Source: Paramacrobiotus metropolitanus
Lineage: Eukaryota > Tardigrada > Eutardigrada > Parachela > Macrobiotidae
NCBI RefSeq assembly: GCF_019649055.1
Contig: NW_026570494.1
Coordinates: forward strand, 1 to 64,000
Reading direction: 5' to 3'
DNA length: 64,000 nucleotides
The position numbers and the translations under genes are program-made. Each line of letters begins with the position of its first letter. Positions within the stretch are counted from its first letter, which is position 1. Positions 19,701-30,415 of this stretch are shown one piece after another. The notes under the pieces are model-generated. The model had not been told where the DNA came from. It did no database searches and saw only the letters and a program-made list of their open reading frames with translations.

Positions 19701-21040
19701 TGAGTTGGTCGAGTTGCGCTTGTTGCTCTGGATCGACCGGTTTTTTCTGTTCAATTTGTTCCGGTGGATCTTTGACTACGAGTTCTGTGTGAACTATAGA
19801 CCGTAATGCTGCGGTTATCCGGATGTCGAAGGTCGGTTCTTCGTCTTTCGATGACGACTCGTCCGATTTGTCTTCTCACGGTTCGTCATTTTTACAGTGT
19901 CGGATTGACAAATCGAATTCTTCGTCGTCTTCTTCTTCCTCGGATTCTTCCGAAGGACGGTTATCGGAGTTTGTGTCCGCCGAATCGCTCGTACTTTGTA
20001 CGTTCCCTTACGAAGCGTGGATATCGGACGATTTGGCACCCGGCGCACGACCGTGTGCGCTGCAGCTTCGGAAACAGGCGGCTAAGGGGAGTAAGACCAG
20101 AGCCGAACACCCAGGCCAGGAAACCGCTGAGACAGACAATACGACTCAACGAATCGGCCCGGCGACATGTAAACCGAAAGTGCCGTCATTACGGCCACAT
20201 CACCGCCCTCGGCCAGATGACGGCGAAGAAGAAGATTATTTCGGCGGCGATCCGGCGATTGCTGTAGAGTTGGGTTAAGATCAGGTTCCCACATTGGGAC
20301 CTTATCCCCTACTCGAAACATTTAAGGGGACTCAGAGCCGACGAACGGCACGGTCGAGAAGCGCCCTGACTGAGAAAAAGTCTAGCTGAGAAACAGTACA
20401 GTCGAAAAACGACTTCGGAACGGAATGGACACCTTTTTTTTGGTTTTTCTTACAGAAACCGATCAACCATGTATACAGCTGATGTCGACGACGACTATGC
20501 CAATAGTGCAGACCACATAAGTCGGCCGGATTCTTCGGTCGGACCCGGAAACGCGTGGTCAGACCTGGGTATTTCGGTTCTTTCACCGAACCGGTACGTC
20601 CCCCGAGGAATCCCCTGGATAGAACTGGGCAAACCGAGGGATCCCTTAGATAGAACTGGGCAAACTGACCCCAGTTCCCCAGCATGGCCCGAGCAGATCG
20701 TCCGAAACCACATCTACCGTAATCGGAGCCAACAGAAGCACCGAACCGCTGTTACATGGGGAGCAGACCGTAACCAGCAACCACGATCAGCTATGAAGAT
20801 TACTACGGCCAACTGACTCCGGAGTATAGACCGAGAGAATTACGCTAACATGGTGCGAAATACAGCGCTGCATGTGTTTCACACGGTGTTTTCCAAGCAC
20901 CCGTCGCCAACTTAGGGACCGGGTAGCCGAGCAACCTTCACCATGGGAGACAGCGGATATCCCTCGGCCGAGTTGCCAACAGCGCAGAACAATTACCCTG
21001 ACCATATGAATTCTGGTCGACAACAGAGGTCGACTTTGTC
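19701..21040. other. Retroelement-derived spacer
   Basis: No gene was supported. An open frame at 19823-20278 (+) is dominated by a serine/acid run (SSSSSSSSDSSEG) and is probably low-complexity retroelement sequence. Degenerate short repeats around CCGAACCG and CCCCTGGATAGAACTGGG (20,600-20,670) are present. Confidence 0.35.
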
Positions 21041-21049
21041 CCTCGTCCA

Positions 21050-22373
21050 TAATTCAGAGGTGTTGCAGACGCGAGCAGGTTTTAACCGATCACTTTTCAA
21101 TGAGATCGCTGTACTTGACGATTGCACAGGTCACATGACTTAGGCAAAGCTTTCTCCGACCAGAACTTTTGGGATTCGGAACTTAGCCGGATTCCCCGGA
21201 TTTACCGGTAGGCCGACCTTGGCGTAATTCCCCCATTCAGAGAGCATGCCTCGGCATTTGCAACCGCAACAGTGCCACTTCATTCCTAACGAACGGATAC
21301 GAGTCGGATTTTAGTATTCAACTGTGCTTATCCGACCTCGGTGAATTTAACCGGTTACGACGGGTAACTCGGGAACCGACGCCTTGGACCCAGCTTACCG
21401 GATGAGACTGGACAGGAGACCCCAGGCGACTCAAGCACCCCGTGGACGTCATCCTAGTCGGAATAGGAACCCCCGGACAGATTTTTGTATTTGTTTTAGC
21501 ATTTTTTCCTAACAAATGGAATTGTATTTTTCTAGTTCGATTTCTTTCACAGATCTGTTTTGTAACCCCTTTTGCTCACTGGCATTGTGATTAAACTTTA
21601 TTTCATACTTTTCTTTCGCGCTGTTTAACTTTCGTTACACTTTTTTTAACATTGTTCTCCGACGCCAACCGACACAAGAAGCCAGCCAACAGATGCATCA
21701 TCGGTCCAACGAAACGCACGAGCGGCTTCCGGATTTTTCGGCCGTGAGTTGCTTGCCTCTCATGGGTCTGGAAGTGAAGTATGGGACGGTCGACCAGACA
21801 CCGGACTCCCGCTGCCTGAGAACGCGTACCGGCGACCCCACATGGGTCCAACCGGAGAGATGTGCGATGCTGGTGCGGTATCGAGTCGGAGCATCCTTCG
21901 CAGGAGCTCGGATTCCCGCCCAGAGGCATATCAGGCGTACGTGCCTGCGCGTGGTGCCCCGCCCACACTGGGCGTACTTCACTCACTTGCATGCCGCATC
22001 GCCTCTTTCTTGTACGTACGTGTGCTGCTGCACTGCACTCACTCATCCGATGAAGCGGATATACGCAGCGCATACATTGAGCGGCACTCGGGCACTGCTC
22101 TCTCGTCCCTCTATCGCAGCACCAATCAGCGTTCAAACGCTCGCGTTGGATCGAGTCCAGTCTGCGCATCACACAGCTGATATGTCTGGACCGCATCACG
22201 CACATGCGTGCCGCCAGCATTCTTTCACGCCTTGGCAGACGCTAAACCACTTGTTATTTTAGCCAGGCGTGCTTTGTTGAAGTTTGTTTTCTTTCCGCAT
22301 ATCACGCGCGTTTTGTATTCCCTTTATTTGTCAATAAAGCTCACTCGTGAGTCCTTGGCTGTCATCTGTTACA
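21050..22373 (+). repeat. LTR-like sequence, plus orientation
   Basis: Closely similar, in inverse orientation, to 27,207-27,900. Shared landmarks are TTTTAACCGATCAC (21,078), CTCCGACCA...GGGATTCGGAACT (about 21,157-21,182), CATATCAGGCGTACG (21,926), GCGCATCACACAGCTGAT (about 22,165) and a TTTATTTGTCAATAAAG polyadenylation-type end (22,324) closing with GTTACA at 22373. The left boundary is uncertain. Minus-strand open frames across it are not supported as genes. Confidence 0.6.
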
Positions 22374-22689
22374 GGGGAATTTTCGGAGATTTTAACATAT
22401 CCCGAATGAATGGTAACTGAACAGTGAACATCACCGGCTAACAACTGCTGCTTTTTTTATTACAGTAATAATTATTATGGTTAGACAATTTCCATATATG
22501 AAGATGATTTATCGGCTTCTGGTGTTACAGCGCCAAAACAGCGAATGACAGATTTTATTAGCAAAAAACGTATCGCTCTTAAAATCCGACTAATAAACTA
22601 CAGTATACACGATAAAGATGGTTAATAAAGGTCCCTGTTAACCAAAACGAAATGGAAAACAAAATTCAGATGGAGCAACGCAAAACTCG

Positions 22690-22790
22690 ACAAGTAAAAT
22701 CGGCCCAATGACGGGACCGGAAGCGGGTGTGCTGCAGCTGCGCGGTTAAAGGCGTGCGACTAGCCACTGAACTATACCGACTGCATTATT
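22690..22790 (-). ncRNA. tRNA-like sequence, possible SINE head
   Basis: On the minus strand GGTATAGTTCAGTGGCTAG resembles a tRNA A box and D arm, followed by a short stem and, about 45 bases later, CCGGTCCCGTC as a weak B-box-like sequence. A full cloverleaf was not closed by eye, so a tRNA-derived SINE fragment is likelier than a working tRNA. Confidence 0.25.
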
Positions 22791-22917
22791 ATTAGTTTTC
22801 CATCTAAAGATTTTAACACACTGTGCTACCAGCCTATCAATACTGTGGAAACCGAGAGAAAAAACACACAGTGCGACGGTGCATAGTCAGTGCTGGTCGC
22901 CGTGGTCGGCTATAATA

Positions 22918-25900
22918 TCACAGGGCGATAATGTGCTGGGCCAGTCGCTGTAACGCCGGTTCGGCGCTGCTTTCGCGGGCGTCGGCATGCTGATCGCGGC
23001 GCTCCGGCGGCTGTCCGGGCCGCGCCACCCCCCAGGCGAAGCTGACCCCGTTAAAGAGGAGGAAGGCCGTGTCGTTCTGGGCCCGCTTCACCGGACGGAA
23101 ATGCTGCTGCAGCATTTCGCCCATAACGGACTGCATGTCGTCCAGGGTCTCCGGGGAGCAGCCGGGATGGCCCATGATGAGGAGGGCCGGGAAGACGTAG
23201 TGGTCGGTGGGCCGCGACGGCTCCCGCTGCTTCTGCACCACGATCAGGGGGCGCGCCCATGCCGGGTCCTTGCCACTGACGCCCGTGTCCCACCACTCGT
23301 TGACGTAATAGGCGGCGGTGTCCAGGCGCAGGATGCACTCCACCGCGTCGCTCCAGGCGAAGAACCATTCCTCCGTCAGCGCCGCATCGTTGCGCAGCGA
23401 CAAACCCTGGCGGGCAGTCGCGGTTAAGGCCCCTTTTTCCCTAAACATAACAGTCAGAACACCCTCAATAATTCAACAACGCTCATACAGTTTTCAGAAA
23501 TTGATTACAGGATAAAAATTAAATATTTATTACGTGTTAAATGCCGTTTAATTAAAATAAAAAATTATTATGTCTTAACACTTCGTTGACTAGCATGGTT
23601 ACTCACACCACAACCGGCCTTATTAAATCACTAACTAATTTCAAAAAAATAATTTTACAGCAAATTTTGGGCTGTGTGGGTGAAAAAACGTCTAGTTTCC
23701 AAGTTTGGGAAGACTGCCCAATGATGCCGCTGTTCGACTGACAGGCATACATGGAAAACGACCAGAGCAGCTAACAATCAAGTGCGCGCGCATACCGCTA
23801 GGGCAATAAAAGGTTGAATCCGGGTCAGCATAGACTAAGCAAAGACAATAGATGCGGAGCCATGCGATCAATTAGCAGATAAGCAGAACCCTCATCAAAA
23901 GATGTTCCCAAGTTCTTTCATCGCCAGTAAATCTGGCGCAGGTGCGAGTGTATTTCTTTTGTCTTAATGGTCAATATTATTGGTCAAACCTCTTTAAAAC
24001 AAAAAGAATGACTGGTTAGAAGATCTTAATGACCAATAGGATGCTTCTGGTGACTTCCACCAAGAAAGTCAGCCGCGTTGCTCAGAACTGCTAGTCAACG
24101 AAGTGTTAAAGGCGGTGTAATAAAATTAAAAGTTTAATACGTCTTAAATGCGGCTTCAATAAAATAAAAATTATTACGTCTTAAAGGCGGTATATTGAAA
24201 ATAAACAGCACTGCTTACCCAGCACGCACCGCGGCCAGTTCATGGTCAGATTCCTCTTGGAATATTTCATCGAGGAAAGGGTCGGCAATTGGTTCCACCT
24301 AGACAACCGAGATGCCCTGTTGGCAATCATCAACAGTATAACGACTAATTAGCAAATTTCTCAGATCAGCCCACTATATACAAAACAATAATTAATCCTC
24401 TGTGGCACTGTGCACATGTTCAAGCACTTTCCGAACTGTCCGCAATATTACAATTCTGAAATTTTTCCGCATTTTAATTAATTGAAAAACATGAATTGTG
24501 GATGCATACACTGTCCCTTTCCGGGATGATGAAGCGTTTGTACTTCTCCAGGATTTCATCGCGCCGCTGCGGATCGTGAGGGTACAGGGATTTCTTGGCC
24601 AGGGTTACCAGCATCTCCCGACGCAGGCGCATGCCCAACGGCGAGTGCAGATCCACTGCCGGTGTCTGTCAAATCATTCACCATGTCCGGTGGTTCTGAT
24701 AGACATTTAGTACGAACGTTAAGTCAAACTTATTATTTACAACAAATTAATTATTATTTATTTCGCATTTATTTCTCTGCGGAAATTAATTCCTGTGTTA
24801 TTACTGTTATTACAGTATGGTTTATTTATAATTTTTAATTATTCTTATCCATTTATTAATCCTTGTTTCAAATTTATTTACTGCCATTTCACATTTACTT
24901 TATTGTCAGTTATTGCTACAGCAATAACTGTCGTTAACGTGCGATCGGAAGTTTACCGTGTTGCTATGCAGAACTTCCGATGGACGTGGCATATTAAGCT
25001 TAATTATACAAGTTAATATGTATTTTATTTAATTTCGCAATAGTTTGAAAAGAATTTGCCGTCGAAAGCGAAAACCCGCCCTCCACACCCATCTATTTCT
25101 ATCACACTGTTTATCATTTATCATCATATTGTCTATGGTTTATCATTTATCCGGTTTATCAATAAAGGGGTCTGGTCGCGGACGGTTACACAAGCGGTAG
25201 ACTGACCAGCTTGGCCTTTCAGTTGCCAAGTTCGGACATCGGTCTGCACTTTACCACCTCTGCTGAGCAACCCCATTTACGGCACACGGTTCTGGTCTGA
25301 AGATCGCGAAACGTTAATGTGCAGTTAATGATTATTAACTATTTAAAAAATTCTAATTGTTATATCATTTCCTCGTATTTATATTTTTTTCAAATTTATT
25401 TATTGTCATTTCAGTGATTTCACATGTATTTCTTCGTGAAATAATTCCTGAGTTAATAATTATTCTCATTGGGAAAATTATAATTTCTACTTATTTACGC
25501 AACGTGAATTTAATTTAACCCAGAGAGAAACTACAAAGAAAATCCCAGTATTAAAAATGAAAGGTACCCATAAAGCTGTGTAAGGTGCTGGCGTACCTGG
25601 AGAATGTAATTGTCGAAGCCGAATGCGGCGTCGATCCGCTCGAGCGTGGTGTGGGTGACGATGATGAGGTAGTGTTTATCAAGGATTTCACTGTAGAACG
25701 CCGTCTCCCGCAGATGCGGCATCCACCACCGCGGCGCCCTGTCGAAATTGATGAACAATTCTTTATATTTTTTTAATAAATCCTTTTACGCACACACTCC
25801 GATAAAACATTGTAAATTAAATCGCAATAATCTCGGAAACCCGGATCCTGGAAATCCAACGAGAATCTTGGGTAGTATTTTCCCGCAAATTTTAAATTTA

Positions 25901-26665
25901 ATCTTTTCGGTTTTGTATCATGTAAACCATATTGAATTTGTCTATAATATTATAAATATAATTATTATTTTAATCATCATTATTAGAACTTGTTTTAGGC
26001 ATTTTTGATTACTAGTAATCTGTAGTAAACTGTAAATAACACTTTTCTCTGAAACAATAATCCAAAATGAGTCTGATACGTTTATTTATGCGCTGCTTGA
26101 CGTCAGTTTAATTTAATTCTCCAAGATCTTAATTAATTTGCCGCAGCATTCAACAAAGAAACCCGAAAAACCGGAAAACCAGAAAATTCTGATGTAAAAT
26201 GACGGTTTACCTGACATGTTTTTTGCTGCGCTTGGTGAAGCCCTTGAGGACCCCCTCCCCGCCCCACAGCCCCAGATGCGCCTCGGGGGGCATCAGGGGT
26301 CGGACGGGTTGGTCTTCATCGATCTGGCTCCTGTCAACACGCAAACCATCCGTCAGAACCGTCTAAACCCGTCTGCATTCTGCAACGCTCTACACACTGC
26401 AAGCCCGTAACCGTGGGCGGTTGCCGCGTACACACACAGTCCCTTACGTAATGCCCGTTTCGCGGTCGTAGACGTGGGTGCGCTCCGACGCCCGATATTG
26501 ACCGGGACGTGACTGAAAATTGGGGGCCAATGTGTAGGCGCGTTGGTAGTGCGGCGAGGTCTTCTCCAATCCTTTGATGAGATCGACACGGCTGCGGCTG
26601 AACTGATCGCGCATCGCCACCAGCTTCTCCAGCGTCGGGCCGCGCAGCCAATATGGAACGCGCAT
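22918..26665 (-). CDS. MRPL28: Mitochondrial large-subunit ribosomal protein L28 (mL28) with C-terminal extension
   Basis: Six exons can be joined in phase: 26665-26448, 26330-26211, 25738-25597, 24665-24510, 24298-24219 and 23440-22918, giving about 412 residues. Exons 1-4 match mL28: PPEAHLGLWGGEGVLKGF (exon 2), RWWMPHLRETAFYSEILDK with IIVTHTTLERIDAAFGFD (exon 3), LGMRLRREMLVTLAKK with PHDPQRRDEILEKYK (exon 4). The family is usually near 250 residues. Exons 5-6 add about 200 residues I do not recognise (DPFLDEIFQEESDHE; AAYYVNEWWDTGVSG; DHYVFPALLIMGHPG). Splice phases agree (exon 5 ends phase 2, exon 6 supplies one base), but a TAA at 24217-24215 overlaps the exon 5 donor, so a short isoform ending there is possible, and exons 5-6 could instead belong to another transcript. 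The start ATG 26665 (MRVPYWLRG) is the only in-frame ATG nearby. Confidence 0.82.
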
Positions 26666-26948
26666 TTTCTGATCGAGCAGCGATAAATCACGGCAGATGT
26701 CCGTCAAATACTCAGCACAAACTGCACCTACAGTTCAGATTTGTGATGGACGTTTTAGCTTTCTACTACACATCAAAGTGCACAGCGGAAAAACCGGAAT
26801 CTGGAAAGCGAAAATCAAGGTTCAAAAATTTCGATTGACTGGAAAATCACTCCGAAAATCAAAAATGATAAATTTGCTGATTTCTATTCCAAGCTGCCCA
26901 CCGTGGGCGGTAGACCTGAACGACACTTCCACTGTAGCCATTTTCGAA

Positions 26949-27117
26949 GTGGCTATTTCGCCGCAGTGTTTGCGGTAAAATAGCCTTTAGCTATTTTGCC
27001 GCACTATGGCCGGCAAAATAGCCATTCACAAATTTGCCGCACACTGCGTCACAATAGCCTTTAGCTATTTTGCCGCAGTATGACCGGCGAATTAGCCTTT
27101 TACTATTTTGCCGCAGA
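26949..27117. repeat. AAAATAGC/GCTATTTT palindrome array, left copy
   Basis: Repeated units built on TGCGGTAAAATAGCC, TTTAGCTATTTTGCCGCA and CCGGCAAAATAGCC. Each unit is itself near-palindromic. An equivalent array lies at 33401-33573, so the two bound a 6.3-kb block of retroelement sequence. Confidence 0.7.
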
Positions 27118-27206
27118 ATCCTGTTAATAGAGAGGAAGTCGACGTACTGACGATTTGGTTGGACTTGAGGAAGGAATAATTAAAGGAAGGAATGTTTTTT
27201 TTTGTA

Positions 27207-27900
27207 TGTAACGGACAAGTGCCGAGGACTCGCGATAATGCTTTATTGACAAATAAAGGGAACTAATACCGCGTGATATGCGGGAAGAACAAAGATGTCA
27301 GTCTGGCCTAAATCTAGAACGTGCACGCAAGTCAGTTCTTGCGCGTCTGTCTAGGTGTAAAAGAATGCTGGCGGCATGTCGCGGCCAGATGTATCAGCTG
27401 TGTGTGATGCGCAGACTAGACTCTATCCAACGCGAGCGTATGAACGCTGAGTGGTAGTGCGAGAGAGGTACGAGAGAGCAAGTACAGCTCAGTGTGCGCA
27501 CGCGGTATGTCCGCTTCAGCGGAGAGTGCAGTGCAGCAGCACCCGTACGTATAAGAGAGGCGAATACGGCATGTGAGTGAGTGCAGGTACGCCAAGTATG
27601 GGCGGAGCACCACGCGCAGGCTCGTACGCCTGATATGTCTCTGGGCTGAAATCCAAACTCCCGCGAGTAAGCTCGGACTTAGTGCCGCACTAGCGTACCG
27701 CATGGGAATCCGGCTGAGTTCCGAATCCCAAGGGTTTTGGTCGGAGAAAACCGTAATTGCATGATGCGACATTTGTAGTCGACCCGTACAGTAATCCCGT
27801 TCAAATGTGATCGGTTAAAACCGTTCAATCTGCTACCACGAGCCTGGTTACGACCTTATCCGATACGAACTAGCTCGAAGGTCCGGTCGGAAATCTTGAG
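27207..27900 (-). repeat. LTR-like sequence, minus orientation
   Basis: Inverse copy of the sequence at 21,050-22,373. On the minus strand it ends with TTTGTCAATAAAGC, then GTTACA at 27212-27207. Sequence identity is clearly partial (many substitutions and small gaps), so the copies are old or represent different elements. Downstream to 28,280 there are degenerate repeats of GGTCGGTCAT and GATGGTCGGCTA. Confidence 0.6.
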
Positions 27901-28499
27901 CTTCCACGATGGAAAGGGTCGGTTTACTAGTACCTTACGCTTCTATGGCCAGGGGTAGTGTTTCCATCCGATGCATTCCGTTGTTAGCTGACCTATGGTC
28001 GGTCATAACGATATCCGACAAGTGATCGGTCATAATGGTATCCGATCAGTGGTCGGTCATTCCATCCGTCGATGGTCGGCCAGGATAACTTTTTCACCCA
28101 AGTGGGGCCAGGCAAGTAACTTTTGGTCGAATTCGTCCATAAAAAGATAGTTCTCCGTCTTCTTTGATGTTAATCGAGTAAGCCGACCTGTTGTCGGTCG
28201 GTTAACATATCCGACCAGCGGTCGGTTATCCATGTTGTTCTTCGATGGTCGGCTATCAACTTCCGATGGTCGGCTAGAGTATGTTTCCGTGTGGACAAGC
28301 AGCTCCTAGAAGAGGCCCTCAATGGTGTCCAAGCATTCCTGACAGGTGCAAGCTCGGACAGTCTGTTGCGCAAGCAGATTTATCCTAACTTCGTTGTCGG
28401 ATCTCGGTCCCTCTGGTATCGTGATTGACCTTACTGCGTCCCAAACGATTTTTTCGTGTGGCTTCAAGATGAAGGTGTGAAGACTAGGCACCTCAAGTC

Positions 28500-30415
28500 G
28501 CTATGATGTCCACTCTTTTAGTGGGGCCACGCTCTCCGTGCTTCCCAAGGAGCATCCTTCCGGTGGACTGTCGGAGGATGTTTTCGGCGGTGATCGGGCG
28601 TACGTCAGTCTCGTGGTGCGGCGCCTCGCTTTTGCACGTAATTCACGGGTCCGGGTGATGTTGACACCGGGTTTCTCAGTGGGCTTGGTCACCGTTCTGG
28701 TGACTGCCGGTCTGGTCTCAGTTCCTGAGCCAAACGTTCCAAGCGTGTCACCTACACGTTTGGTCATGACCGCGCTTCTCGGGTAACGTGGCTTATTCAC
28801 AGGTTTTGTGCTAAACGAGGATTCGCCAGCACGCCGTTGAGCGGCCGGTTCCGGTCCTTCTGCGCTTCTCGCAGTTTGGTTTGCTGTTATGGCAAGTGTG
28901 GCATCCTTCTGTTCCAGGCGCTTCTTATCCGACGGTTTCGGTTCCGGTTATAGGTCGGGTGAGCTGCCGGTGCTCACTGACCTTAGTCGTTTCCCGCAGT
29001 TGGGCTGGCTCGGTTCGAGCCGTCGCCATTATACAAAGACGGACACATGTTTGGTCCCAACTGCTGGTCAGGCAATGGCGGTAACGCTGACCTCTCATTC
29101 GCCGGCGTGTAATATCCGCGATCCATATCGTTCAGTGCCGCTCTAGCGATTTCTACCACCGGACCCACTTTTTGGACCGGGTTGCCACCGGCCTTTGGTT
29201 GCCACCTCCCCACTACCACGTTGCGGTCGAACTTGTTTGGGCGGCATCAGGCCGACGTGGCTGGGATTTTGTGACCCGGTAGGATATCTTTCACGCACCG
29301 CTCTCGGCAGCTCAAGTACCAGTTGCGGTTAGGGTTATCCGTAATTCCTATTGGCGCTTCCCCATAGACTACTGGTGCAGGTTGTAGTCTTGTCTCGGGA
29401 CCACCGTTCGAACATGCGTTCTATACGATCAGTGTACGTGTCCTCTTGTTTCCGGGCCTTATCTGAGCATCTTGTTTGCCTTTGGCCGCTCTGGCCTCCG
29501 CCGCCTCGGCTATTGCCACCACCGCTGTTAGGCGGTGTAGACCCACGCTGTGGGGAGTTAAGTTGCATAGCTGCAACTCCTGCCCATGTCACTTTGACTT
29601 GGGGTTGGATTGGCGGAGGCATCTGTGGGGGACAATAAGCCTGTGCTGTTGGCTGTCAAGGTACAACTTGGGCAGGTGACGTGAGTGCGCCCGCCCGGAC
29701 CACCGGGTATGCTTGGCCCGCCTTCCCATCGTAAACGGGTTTCTATGCTGTAAATTGCCGAAAATAGTCACGAAATTATGTCGGGGATTTAAGCGTCTTG
29801 ATGCTCAGGGCACGGAGCAGTTCTGACTCGTGCACATTCTGCTTCAAGAACTGCAAGGCCATGGTATCGTCCTGGTTTGCTCGTGTCTGGAGTGTCTGGA
29901 TTGCGTCGTAATACTCCTTAGGCGTTTCGCAGCCGTGTCGGTAGGCACGGGTCGAGATGCCACCTAGAGCGTTGCCTTGTTGATTCTCGTCGCTGTGTTG
30001 AGCAGCAAACTTTTGAATTCACTCCTAGACCGTCCAACCGTCGCCACTTTCACGGTTGGCTGAGCCCGTGCACCATTCCTTGACTGAATTCGACAGAACC
30101 TAGTAGATACGGCTCATGAAGTCAGGGTCCGGCTTGTTTAAGTCGGACGATTGTTTACAATTCCTTCTGATCTGGGCAATCCATCCTTTTACTAGCGTTT
30201 TGTGGCCAGTGAAACTTGACAGTGTAGTGCGAACGGAGGCCTTGGCTACGGCGGTGGCCATTTTTTTCATAGCCTCCAGGTTAGTCAAAGGCGGACCGGC
30301 CCTTAACGACGGTGCATGCGCTACCTGCTGTACCTGTGGTGGTGGTTGCAGCTGTTGTACTACCGCTCGTGGTGGTGGCAGCGGCACCTGTTGCGCATGG
30401 TTTGGCTGTTTGTAA
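28500..30415 (-). pseudogene. Gag-like gene of a non-autonomous LTR retroelement
   Basis: On the minus strand 30387-30100 gives a Pro/Gln-rich stretch, then FTGHKTLVKGWIAQIRR and NKPDPDFMSRIY before a stop; coding sense continues through frame breaks to 29622-29335 with VTWAGVAAMQLNSPQRG, Gly-rich text and RCSDKARKQEDTYTDRIERM. This is the layout of a retrotransposon Gag. No RT, RNase H or integrase text is found between here and the LTR at 27,900, so the copy looks gag-only or internally deleted. Confidence 0.5.

Noticed and set aside
21603-22262. Long frames on both strands in the LTR
   Set aside because: The sequence matches the LTR copy at 27,207-27,900, where the frames are not preserved.
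22987-23427. Plus-strand open frame opposite mL28 exon 6
   Set aside because: It is a high-GC shadow of the coding exon, with His/Arg/Gly-rich text and no ATG context.
22918-23440. Bacterial contamination as the source of the GC-rich frame
   Set aside because: It starts at a good splice acceptor in phase with exon 5 of mL28, and other exons of the region are equally GC-rich.
25175-25270. tRNA gene
   Set aside because: GGTTACACAAGCGGTAGACTG has a D-arm look but no closing acceptor stem or B box could be placed.
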